A stretch of 64,000 nucleotides of DNA, taken from contig SUUJ01000003.1 in NCBI GenBank assembly GCA_015062585.1, positions 1 to 64,000 of the forward strand, given 5' to 3'. The notes beneath the pieces were generated by a model that was not told the DNA's origin, did no database searches, and worked only from the letters and a program-made list of their open reading frames with translations. A program made the position numbers and the translations under genes. The stretch is from Alphaproteobacteria bacterium. GTDB lineage: Bacteria; Pseudomonadota; Alphaproteobacteria; RF32; CAG-239. Shown piece after piece: positions 23,448-32,259 of this stretch. Position 1 is the first letter of the stretch; the number at the start of each line of letters is the position of its first letter.

Positions 23448-23687
23448 TGTTCCTTGCGGGATATACCAACGTTTTGAGTTGTTTTCGCCAATTTCTTCAA
23501 CAACTTGAGGAAATCGACTTAATATCATATCTCGCATGCGTTCGGCAGTTCTTCTTGATACTTGAAAGCGATTCATAATATCTGACAAACTAATTCCTCC
23601 GCGAGTTGATTGCATCCAAATCGCTAAATCTAACAAATCAAAAGTCTTTTCATATGCCATAATATTCATCCTATATAAAACATACAT
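23391..23687 (-). pseudogene. Truncated HTH (WYL-type) transcriptional regulator, N-terminal fragment
   Basis: MAYEKTFDLLDLAIWMQSTRGGISLSDIMNRFQVSRRTAERMRDMILSRFPQVVEEIGENNSKRWYIPQGTL...; typical N-terminus of WYL regulators, which are normally about 300 aa. Last codons are antisense to the methylase gene. Confidence 0.65.
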
Positions 23688-23757
23688 TTAGGTTACGACA
23701 TATTTTGACATAGTAAATAATGCAAATGTTTTTATTAACAATAATGTATTGCTAAAT

Positions 23758-24070
23758 AACCTTTCACATAGCTATGTCAGAAGTTCAACCTTTGCGAATT
23801 TTTGCAGAGGTTCATTTATATACTAAAAAAAGGCTGAAATTGGTTAAATTATTGAAAAATATAAAAAGCAAGTTCGAAGATGTTGTAAAATAGGTGGCTG
23901 GATTGGGTACTCCCGCTCAAAAATTCGCGGGTCCTCCTCGCGTCGTTAAGGTTCGCACGGCTTAAAATTGTGCTCACCAACTATCCGCTCCGAACCGAAT
24001 TGATTCGCCTCAAAACAACACTATCCAACAAAAAAATCCTCCATAAAAGGAGGACTTTTTTGTTGGCTGG
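23758..24070. repeat. About 310-bp composite repeat (right copy), abutting tRNA-Gln
   Basis: GGTGGCTGGATT at 23893-23904 duplicates the tRNA-Gln 3' region at 24071-24082; shared core with 21087-21400. Confidence 0.93.
24023..24066. terminator. Terminator-like hairpin downstream of tRNA-Gln
   Basis: CCAACAAAAAAATCCTCCATAAAAGGAGGACTTTTTTGTTGG. Confidence 0.8.
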
Positions 24071-24138
24071 GGTGGCTGGATTCGAACCAACGAATGACGA
24101 TACCAAAAACCGTTGCCTTACCACTTGGCGACACCCCA
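24064..24138 (-). tRNA. tRNA-Gln (TTG)
   Basis: Reverse complement TGGGGTGTCGCCAAGTGGTAAGGCAACGGTTTTTGGTATCGTCATTCGTTGGTTCGAATCCAGCCACCCCAGCCA. Confidence 0.94.
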
Positions 24139-24501
24139 ACATTTGGGTTCTTATTTTAAGAACAGGCTTATATGTAAATTAAAATAATTATAATTGCAAG
24201 CGTTTTTTTATTTTTTATATATTTTTTTATCATTTTTATAAAAATTCCCTATCAATATTATCTGATTTTTTTCTTCATCACTCATGGAAAAAACAAAATT
24301 TTTCCTCTTTTTTTCATTTATTTATACTTTTTCAACAAAAAAAAATCATTTCTACCAAAGATTAACCCTTTGATTTACTAAAAAAAATAGGCCTCTGCAA
24401 TCTATCGCAAATTGAACAAATAACAAACACACACTTTTTTGTTGAAATATTTATTTTCTTATATTAGAATATATTTATAAATACAACTAAAGAGATAAAA
24501 A

Positions 24502-24666
24502 ATGAAACACAACCTATTCCAAAAAATTCTTAACAAACGATACAGACAAAAGCCGATAAAGCTAAGGCGTTATGAACTGGAAATTATTCAAATTCTACGC
24601 AAACTTACCAGCAACGAAGTCAGGCAAAGTATCATAAATTTTATCAAATCATTAGACAACAGCTAA
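24502..24666 (+). CDS. Small hypothetical protein (54 aa, basic)
   Basis: MKHNLFQKILNKRYRQKPIKLRRYELEIIQILRKLTSNEVRQSIINFIKSLDNS with upstream AAAGAGAT ribosome-binding-like site; below the ORF-track size cutoff. Confidence 0.45.
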   Translation: MKHNLFQKILNKRYRQKPIKLRRYELEIIQILRKLTSNEVRQSIINFIKSLDNS

Positions 24667-24673
24667 ACATATT

Positions 24674-25534
24674 TTACAATTTAGCAACTTCGACACTCAT
24701 TACCAATTTGTGTTTTTCTTTTGGTGCCAGTTTAACAAAGCATTCACCTTGGTTTGCCGGCTCGACACACACAAAATTTCGATACTGCCCCTGGCTCATC
24801 TCTGCCAAATCCTTATTCGGGTTCCATACAACCGTTGATTTTGAACCTTGTTTATTTACGGTTATCATTCGTTTATATGTTTCATCAACTATTTTGACGC
24901 TCTTCTCATGATTATAAAAAGCTGCATCAAACTCGCCTTTAATTTGCAAATCATCAAACGCATCATAAATCTTACCGTCTAAAGAGCTATGATATTTACA
25001 CTCTTCAAATCCTTTCAAAACTATCTTATCTTTATCACCGACATTAAAATAGGCATGTAAAGCTTCGCTGAAATCAAATGTTTTAACGCCATTATTTACT
25101 GTTTCCAAAACACATTCCAACTTGTCCGTAACTTTAACAAACAACTTTGCTTCTATATCCAGGCCATATTTTTTATCAGAATTTAACGAAAACAGCGCCT
25201 TTGTTTCATCTTCGCCGACATTTAACTCATCAACATTCCACATCAAAAGTCTGGCAAACCCGTGCCTTGGCAGATTATCATTAAGCTTTTCTTCGGCAAA
25301 TCGTGGCCAGCAAACCGGCACCCCTCCCCTAATAGCATGAACATTGTCAAATTTATTTAAATTTCCCATCCAAAAAACATCTTGATTTTGATTTTTTGGG
25401 CGAAAAGACATTATATTGCCACCAAATAACGAGAATTTGCACTCCGCCAAAGAGTTACTCAAATCAACAAAACTTTCTTTATCAAAATTCATTTCCCAAA
25501 CCTTTTTCACATATACCATATGAATTATATTCAA
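24674..25534 (-). CDS. D-hexose-6-phosphate mutarotase / aldose 1-epimerase family (YeaD-like)
   Basis: FSLFGGNIMSFRPKNQNQDVFWMGNLNKFDNVHAIRGGVPVCWPRFA...LHAYFNVGD...FVCVEPAN. Confidence 0.88.
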   Translation of the reverse strand: MNIIHMVYVKKVWEMNFDKESFVDLSNSLAECKFSLFGGNIMSFRPKNQNQDVFWMGNLNKFDNVHAIRGGVPVCWPRFAEEKLNDNLPRHGFARLLMWNVDELNVGEDETKALFSLNSDKKYGLDIEAKLFVKVTDKLECVLETVNNGVKTFDFSEALHAYFNVGDKDKIVLKGFEECKYHSSLDGKIYDAFDDLQIKGEFDAAFYNHEKSVKIVDETYKRMITVNKQGSKSTVVWNPNKDLAEMSQGQYRNFVCVEPANQGECFVKLAPKEKHKLVMSVEVAKL

Positions 25535-25639
25535 TCGAACTTAGCGTCAAAGTCAATATTATTTAAATAAATGTTTGACAACCGATTAAAAAAAAGCTAA
25601 AAACAATTCCTGAAAAAATAAATCAAATTTTCTAGAATT

Positions 25640-26149
25640 ATGCGAAAAGTAATTATTTTGTTTACACTTATTGCGATAGCTTTAGGTGTATCGTCTTGCC
25701 AAAAGAAGCAAGCAGTCTGTGAACCAACTCCCGAAGTAACGCCTGTTGTTCAAGAGTACCAACCTGTTCACCACCAAAACAATGTGGATTTGAACGAAGT
25801 AGAAAAGTATCATTATTTCTACGCACCATCTACTGAAATCCCAAAATATGTTAGTGTGAAGTACAACCACAGTGAACCTTACGCGGATCCGATTTTGGTT
25901 GAATATCACTACCAAAATGGTGATACATACACACATATTATTTCTACCGATTTCGGATTATGGGAAAATGAGTACGGCAGACTTCGTGTGGTCATAGATG
26001 AACAAGCAACCGTATGGATGCAAGGTCAAACCAAACAAGGCAAATTCCACGAATTTGTATTCTATGGCGATCCTTCTTTCAACGGCACAAAAATTAAGCC
26101 AAACTCCTACTACAATCACCCCGACGGCGTGATTAAGTATGTAGAATAA
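25640..26149 (+). CDS. Putative lipoprotein (169 aa)
   Basis: MRKVIILFTLIAIALGVSSCQKK: signal peptide with lipobox-like GVSSC. Confidence 0.65.
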   Translation: MRKVIILFTLIAIALGVSSCQKKQAVCEPTPEVTPVVQEYQPVHHQNNVDLNEVEKYHYFYAPSTEIPKYVSVKYNHSEPYADPILVEYHYQNGDTYTHIISTDFGLWENEYGRLRVVIDEQATVWMQGQTKQGKFHEFVFYGDPSFNGTKIKPNSYYNHPDGVIKYVE

Positions 26150-26165
26150 GTTCATTACGGCTTAA

Positions 26166-26198
26166 CAAAAAAGGTACAGTGTAAAAACTGTACCTTTT
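26166..26198. terminator. Bidirectional terminator
   Basis: AAAAAAGGTACAGTGTAAAAACTGTACCTTTT. Confidence 0.8.
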
Positions 26199-26205
26199 GC
26201 TTTAT

Positions 26206-27333
26206 CTAACTTTTACCAAACACTTCATTAAGCTGTCGATTAACACGATAAAAAGTCGTACATTTTGGGATGTCTTTCAACCTTCTGGCACCGATATACG
26301 ACATTGTCGAACGAACACCGCCCAATATCTCCATAATCACATTTTCGACACTTCCCTTATAGGCGACCTCAACAACTTTACCCTCCGAAGCACGATAACA
26401 AGCCATTCCGCCAAAGTGTTTTTCTTGTGCCAGCTGCGATGACATTCCGTAAAATTGCTTATATTTTTCTCTTTTTTGCAAAAATGTTACTTCCTTTGTC
26501 TTATCATCTACGCCGACAATTTGATTTGTTTGCACTACCTTTTCAATCAAATCTCCGGCTGCTTCATCTGTACCTGCAAACATTCCTCCGAGCATCACAA
26601 AATCTGCTCCGGCACCAAAAGCTTTTGCCACATCACCGGCACAAGTACAACCACCATCGGCACAAACCAGTCCGCCAACACCATGAGCTGCATCGGCACA
26701 TTCCAATATTGCCGAAAGTTGCGGGCGTCCGACACCGGTTAGTTTACGAGTTGTACAAACCGATCCCGGTCCGATACCGACCTTAACAATATCGGCACCG
26801 CTCAAAATAAGGTCTTGTGTCATATCACCGGTAACCACATTACCGACCATTATCAACAAATACGGAAATTTTGCTCTGACTTCTTTAACAAATTCCAACA
26901 GTTTTGGAATATATCCGTTAGCAATGTCAATGCACAATTTATCAATCTTAAAATCTTTATTGCCTAATACCTTAAACAACTTTTTCTTATCATCTTTCAA
27001 ACCGGTAGAAATAAAAGTATAAGAGTTTTTATCGCTTTCTTTTTTCTTAAAATTTTTAGCAATATATTGGATATTTTCTTCTTTTTGAAAATCATAATGT
27101 TTGTGCAAACAGGTAATAGCCTGATATTTTTGCAACACATTATTTATTTCAAAGGTTCCGGTTGTGGCCATATTAGCCGCCATAATACCGCAAGTTTTTA
27201 ATGTATGCGGATAATACTTAAACTTATACTCTTTAATAACATCCGCTTCACTGCGCGAATTTAGAGTTGTTCTTTTTGGCATAAATAAAACATCACAAAA
27301 ATCCAATTCTGTGGAATCTTTTATTTGTGTCAT
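26206..27333 (-). CDS. guaC: GMP reductase (IMPDH/GMPR family)
   Basis: LDFCDVLFMPKRTTLNSRSEADV...GIGPGSVCTTRKLTGVGRPQ...GGVRSTMSYIGA. Confidence 0.88.
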   Translation of the reverse strand: MTQIKDSTELDFCDVLFMPKRTTLNSRSEADVIKEYKFKYYPHTLKTCGIMAANMATTGTFEINNVLQKYQAITCLHKHYDFQKEENIQYIAKNFKKKESDKNSYTFISTGLKDDKKKLFKVLGNKDFKIDKLCIDIANGYIPKLLEFVKEVRAKFPYLLIMVGNVVTGDMTQDLILSGADIVKVGIGPGSVCTTRKLTGVGRPQLSAILECADAAHGVGGLVCADGGCTCAGDVAKAFGAGADFVMLGGMFAGTDEAAGDLIEKVVQTNQIVGVDDKTKEVTFLQKREKYKQFYGMSSQLAQEKHFGGMACYRASEGKVVEVAYKGSVENVIMEILGGVRSTMSYIGARRLKDIPKCTTFYRVNRQLNEVFGKS

Positions 27334-27334
27334 A

Positions 27335-29386
27335 TTATCTTCCTCCTAATTTAAGATTAACTGTTGGTCTGATATTTTGATTTTCTCTTTGTTCCGGTCT
27401 TTGATTGGTAAAGACTACCACACTATGCGGTGCAATAGAATATACATCACCTTTTTGATAGTGTTTATCATCCTTGTGCGATGTTTCTTTGGCCGTATCA
27501 AAAACCAATCTCCAATGTCCGTTATGCGGTAATTCCGGCAATCTGACATCCATATTTCCACAAGCATTGCCTGAAGTCATCACCAAAAAATCATCATCAA
27601 ATCTTTTACCGCTTCTGTTTTGACCGTTCAAAACATAGGCTAAAAATCTGTTTTCATAAAAATCCCAATCATTTTGTTGCATATATTCGCCGTTAATATT
27701 AAACCATTCCCATCTTGGTTTACCGTTTGGCATGACCTCGGTAGTAACATTTTCTGCTTTACAAAATATCGGGTGTGCTTGCCTAAAGGCGTTTATCTTG
27801 CGCTCAAATAAATATCTTTCTTTCTGAGCTGCTGACAAATCTTTCCATTTTATCGGAAAACTTCTGGCATAACCGTTATTATTTCCGCCCTGAGTATGCC
27901 AAATTTCATCACCGCTAAGACTCAAAGGCACGCCTCTGGCCAAAACATTTAGGGCATGAGCCGTCTTGGTCTTTACCAATTTTTGCGCCTCATTTTCTGA
28001 CGGGCTGTAATAATTGTCATTACTGCCATCACGATTTTCTTCATTGTTTTCATAATTATTTTTTTCAAAATATGAAACCCAATCATATTGAGTAACACCA
28101 TCGTGCTTGGTAAATATATTTATCTTATTGTTAACTCCGCCACCGGCCATATAACGAGCCAAATCACAAACCTGTCCGTGTTCACCTCTGATAAATCGGC
28201 GCAAGGTCTTTTCATGTTTGTCGTTCCACTCATGAATATCTTTCATTTCACCCAAAAAATATCCACCCACCGCGCTCCATGGCTCACCGCTCATTTTAAC
28301 ACCGGTTTTAGCCTTTACCTCATTTACAATTCGCATAAAATTACCATTGGGATTAAATTGCAAATTGTTATCCAAAGCGCAATCGCCGGCCAAATCAAAC
28401 CTAAAAGCGTCAACTCCGCAAACATCAGCCAAAAACATCAGACTGTCCTCAACTATTTTGCCGCCCTGCGTCGTATTCGGATTAAATGTATTGCCGCAAC
28501 CGGTAGTATTTACAAAACTTTTGTTGTCATGTGGCGAATAACGATAATAGCTTTCGGCATCTAAGCCCTTATATGATAAAAGGTACAAATCAGGCCCAAA
28601 TTCCCCGGTGTGATTATATACCACATCAACACAAACCTCTATTCCGTTTTTGTGCAGATTATTTACCATTTCCAAAAAATCATAAATATTACCATATCTC
28701 GGATCAATGGCATTATGATTTATCGGATTATATCCCCATTGATCTATTAACCCCTTATCTTTTACTATTTGTTTTCCTACCATCGTCGGAGTAATAGGCA
28801 TAAGCTCAATCTGATTATAATTCATATCCTTAAAATACTCAACCATTTCGGATATTGCTTTCAGCCTGCCTCTGTTTTCTTGTTTAACTTCCGGATGTTC
28901 GGCAGTAAAATTACCGACATTAAGCTCGTAGATATGAGTATTGCCCCAATCGGTTTTTGGTTTTTTGTATAAATAAGGATACTTTTTCTCCAAAGATGCC
29001 TTATCCAAAAATCGCACAACACTTTTTGGTGCAACTAAAGCAGAATCTTTATCATTATCGCCGGTTAATATTTCTTTTTCTTCTTCTGTTAAACTGTTCA
29101 AACTTTTGGTAACTTCATAAGCATAAGGATCAACTAACAATTTATTAGGATTAAAAAAACATTTGTTATCCGGATTATATTCACCATGGCCTCTATATCC
29201 GTATTTCTGACCTTCTAAATTCCCCTCAATCTTTATATGCCAAATACCGTCTTCACCTTTGGTCATCGGAATTTTTGTTTCGCTTTTTTCATCATCTGAA
29301 AACAAACAAAGCTCTATTTGTTGAGCCTTTGGGGCATAGACACAAAATTCCGTTCGGTTTCCTTTTAATCTGACACCTTGAAACAA
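27335..29386 (-). CDS. glgX: Glycogen debranching enzyme (GH13 isoamylase type)
   Basis: VCVDVVYNHTGEFGPDLYLLSYKGLDAESYYR, VDAFRFDLAGDCALD, SGDEIWHTQGGNNNGYARS. Confidence 0.92.
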   Translation of the reverse strand: MFQGVRLKGNRTEFCVYAPKAQQIELCLFSDDEKSETKIPMTKGEDGIWHIKIEGNLEGQKYGYRGHGEYNPDNKCFFNPNKLLVDPYAYEVTKSLNSLTEEEKEILTGDNDKDSALVAPKSVVRFLDKASLEKKYPYLYKKPKTDWGNTHIYELNVGNFTAEHPEVKQENRGRLKAISEMVEYFKDMNYNQIELMPITPTMVGKQIVKDKGLIDQWGYNPINHNAIDPRYGNIYDFLEMVNNLHKNGIEVCVDVVYNHTGEFGPDLYLLSYKGLDAESYYRYSPHDNKSFVNTTGCGNTFNPNTTQGGKIVEDSLMFLADVCGVDAFRFDLAGDCALDNNLQFNPNGNFMRIVNEVKAKTGVKMSGEPWSAVGGYFLGEMKDIHEWNDKHEKTLRRFIRGEHGQVCDLARYMAGGGVNNKINIFTKHDGVTQYDWVSYFEKNNYENNEENRDGSNDNYYSPSENEAQKLVKTKTAHALNVLARGVPLSLSGDEIWHTQGGNNNGYARSFPIKWKDLSAAQKERYLFERKINAFRQAHPIFCKAENVTTEVMPNGKPRWEWFNINGEYMQQNDWDFYENRFLAYVLNGQNRSGKRFDDDFLVMTSGNACGNMDVRLPELPHNGHWRLVFDTAKETSHKDDKHYQKGDVYSIAPHSVVVFTNQRPEQRENQNIRPTVNLKLGGR

Positions 29387-29534
29387 ATCACTATCTCCAT
29401 AAATGCAAAATGCTATATAAAAAGTCTAAGATATAGAAAGATAAAAAACAATCCTAAAGTAAAAACAATGCCCAAGCTCTTTTTTAAAAACCATATGAGG
29501 TGCTTGAAGAAAACCTCAAACACCTCATACAAAA

Positions 29535-30044
29535 CTAAAACAGCCAGGCCCACCACAATAAAAATGTGCCGACCGATAAATAAGCAAACAGCGTGGCATC
29601 TGCAAAAACTTTGAGTGATAACAAAGCTATTGAATCCACATCAAACACCAGCAAGAGCAATATGAACAAACAGCTTGGTACCAATAAACCTATCAAAAAG
29701 GTAGGTATCATTAGCCACCATCTATACTGCTCCGCAATATTTTCCACCCATTTGTGTTCTTTCGGATAAACCAAAAATAACAGTGGAGAATATTCCTCTT
29801 CAGCGTCTTGAGCCCATTGCCAACGGGGGAGACGCACATTCTCGGTCATTGTTTCATCAGGCAAGGTTTCCTTTCCCGGAAAAGCCCATAATCCTGCTAA
29901 AGATACCCAACAAACAACGATAAAAAAGTTCAAAAACAAACTTGTTGTCTTCAAACGGCTGCTAAGTCTCTGTTTCATATTTATATAGTTTTTAACATAA
30001 TTGTTCTGCGTTAATTGTAATTTTTTATAAACCCAACTTAGCAT
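29535..30044 (-). CDS. Hypothetical membrane protein (169 aa)
   Basis: Several hydrophobic segments (LFLNFFIVVCWVSLAGLWAF; WLMIPTFLIGLLVPSCLFILLLLVF). Confidence 0.55.
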   Translation of the reverse strand: MLSWVYKKLQLTQNNYVKNYINMKQRLSSRLKTTSLFLNFFIVVCWVSLAGLWAFPGKETLPDETMTENVRLPRWQWAQDAEEEYSPLLFLVYPKEHKWVENIAEQYRWWLMIPTFLIGLLVPSCLFILLLLVFDVDSIALLSLKVFADATLFAYLSVGTFLLWWAWLF

Positions 30045-30154
30045 ATTTTTTGCTCTTGTCCAGTTTTTTTATAATCACAACAACCTTTGGACTATATTGA
30101 CATTATCTCTCTTCGTTGCTAAATTAGAACAAACTAAGAACTAAAGAAGCATAA

Positions 30155-31315
30155 ATGAAGCAACGAATTATAGCCCTGATAGATTGTGATTCATTCTTTG
30201 TATCTTGCGAAAGAGTTGACAACCCATCATTGCAAGACAAACCCGTCTGCGTTATGACATCTGAGGGCAACAAAGGTATCGTAGTATCGCGATCCAAAGA
30301 AGCCAAAGCTCTGGGCGTCAAAATGGGGGCACCCTATTTTCAGATTAAAAATTCTTATCCGCAGATGATTTATCTGCCAAGCCGTCACCAACGATATTCC
30401 GAAATATCAAACCAAGTTATGTCTGTTATCAAAACATTTAGCCCCGATGTTGAAGAAGTATCGATTGACGAGGCTTATATTGATTTAACCGGACTAAACA
30501 AAGTACACAAAACCACTTATACCGACTTAATTATCAAAATTCGTCAAACTATTTTAGATAAAACTTCAATTCCGGTTTCTATCGGCTTAAGCTCATCAAA
30601 AACTTTGGCCAAACTTGCCAGTGACAAAGCCAAAAAAACCGGCGGTATTTTTGTAATACGCCCTGACAAAATATTAGAAACCATCGGTGACGAAAACATT
30701 GAAGACATATGCGGCATAGGATTAAAAAGTGCAAAATCATTAAAATTCAATGGAATATTTAATGTTCGCGATTTCTTAAATCAAGATAATTCACAGATTA
30801 AAAAACTTTTAGGCATTACCGGATTTAATCTGAAACTTGAACTTTCCGGCATTGCTACATCTGTTGTTGACGCTTCCCCAAAAGCACCTCAATCAATTCA
30901 AGATACCAAATCCTTTGAAGATTTTACTGATAACTTAGAGTTTTTGCGTTCACAAACAACCTACCATGTACATAATGCCTCCAAAAAACTTCGGCTTTGG
31001 AATGGCTTTTGCTCGGAAATAGGTATAATATTGCGCACCAAAGATTTCGCCGTAGCTACTCTATATTCACGACTTGAATCTGCTACCAATGCAGAATTGC
31101 AATTGCGTAAACAAGCCCTTACATTGTTAAACCGGCTCTATCGTCCAAATTCGTTATACCGTAGCGTTGGCATTGAATTGCGCCAATTAACTTACAATTT
31201 TGAAACTCAGCAATCGCTATTTGAAAACCTAAAACAAAACGACGACAAACTATCGCGCATTTTAGATGATTTGGAGCAAAAATTCGGCAAAGATATCGTC
31301 AAATTAGGCTTTTGA
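30155..31315 (+). CDS. Y-family DNA polymerase (UmuC/DinB-like)
   Basis: MKQRIIALIDCDSFFVSCERVDNPSLQDKPVCVM...SRSKEAKALGVKMGAPYFQI...VEEVSIDEAYIDLTG. Confidence 0.9.
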   Translation: MKQRIIALIDCDSFFVSCERVDNPSLQDKPVCVMTSEGNKGIVVSRSKEAKALGVKMGAPYFQIKNSYPQMIYLPSRHQRYSEISNQVMSVIKTFSPDVEEVSIDEAYIDLTGLNKVHKTTYTDLIIKIRQTILDKTSIPVSIGLSSSKTLAKLASDKAKKTGGIFVIRPDKILETIGDENIEDICGIGLKSAKSLKFNGIFNVRDFLNQDNSQIKKLLGITGFNLKLELSGIATSVVDASPKAPQSIQDTKSFEDFTDNLEFLRSQTTYHVHNASKKLRLWNGFCSEIGIILRTKDFAVATLYSRLESATNAELQLRKQALTLLNRLYRPNSLYRSVGIELRQLTYNFETQQSLFENLKQNDDKLSRILDDLEQKFGKDIVKLGF

Positions 31316-31502
31316 TGATTTTTCCTTTAAAATAGTGCTTGCATTTATAATAAACCTCATATATATTGCGCTCAACTTTATGATTCTCTTTTGACTTAGG
31401 GAGTCGTTTAGGTGTGCGGATATGTATGGATTTTGTAGTATCTGCGTTGTGTTTATCGGACTTGTAATGCAAGTCATTAAGAAAATATTGAAAGGAAATG
31501 CT

Positions 31503-32012
31503 ATGAGACATGGAATGAAACACAGAAAACTCAATATGGACACTAATGCCCGTAGAGCTTTGTTTTCTAATTTAACAAATGCTGTTTTAACACACGAACA
31601 AATCAAAGTTACTTTGCCACGCGCTAAAGAATTGCGTACATTTGTTGACAATATGATTACCTTGGGTAAAAAAGGTCAATTAAGCAATCGTCGTCAAGCA
31701 TTGGCTTTCTTGCGTGACAACGAAGTTGTTGCCAAATTGTTTTCTACTTTGGCTGAACGTTACAAAAATCGTAACGGTGGTTATACTCGCGTTTTGCGTG
31801 CCGGTTATCGCTATGGTGACTGCGCCGAAATGGCAATCATTGAATTGGTTGACCGCGATGTAAATGCTAAAGGTGCTAAAGACTTGGCTCGTGTAGCTGC
31901 ACAAAAAGCTGCTATCGAGGCTGCTGAAAAAGCTGCTTCTGCCGAAGCTTCTAAAGAAGAAGCTCCTAAAGCTGAAAAGAAAAGCAAAAAATCTGCTAAA
32001 GCCGAAGCTTAA
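31503..32012 (+). CDS. rplQ: 50S ribosomal protein L17 with Ala/Lys-rich C-terminal extension
   Basis: [58 protein letters not shown]. Confidence 0.97.
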   Translation: MRHGMKHRKLNMDTNARRALFSNLTNAVLTHEQIKVTLPRAKELRTFVDNMITLGKKGQLSNRRQALAFLRDNEVVAKLFSTLAERYKNRNGGYTRVLRAGYRYGDCAEMAIIELVDRDVNAKGAKDLARVAAQKAAIEAAEKAASAEASKEEAPKAEKKSKKSAKAEA

Positions 32013-32034
32013 TCAATATTTTGCATAAAAAACA

Positions 32035-32075
32035 AATAAAAAAACCTCAGTTGTTTTAACTGAGGTTTTTTGTTT
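32035..32075 (+). terminator. Rho-independent terminator after rplQ
   Basis: AAAAAAACCTCAGTTGTTTTAACTGAGGTTTTTTG. Confidence 0.85.
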
Positions 32076-32084
32076 TGGCTTTTA

Positions 32085-32259
32085 GACGCGCTGTTATACG
32101 AGTTTTTATACCAATGCGCTGTTATACGAGTTTTTAAAAACTCGGAGAATAGTTCAGATAAAGTCAAAATAAAAAAGCCGGTGAGCGAGTGTACAAAGAA
32201 GTACATGACCGAACCGGCTATTTGAAATTTTGGCTTTAGATGAGCTATTATACGAGTTT
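32085..32259. repeat. Palindromic repeat element at the galU 3' end
   Basis: GCTGTTATACGAGTTTTTA repeated at about 32090 and 32116, with related GCTATTATACGAGTTTTTA at 32242; hairpin AGCCGGT...TGTACAAAGAAGTACA...ACCGGCT. Confidence 0.88.

Noticed and set aside
15780-24138. Prophage or ICE
   Set aside because: No integrase, structural, replication or conjugation genes are present; only repeats and single accessory genes.
31304-31651. Minus-strand ORFs 31299-31523 and 31304-31651
   Set aside because: Antisense to the start of rplQ and its leader; no motif support.
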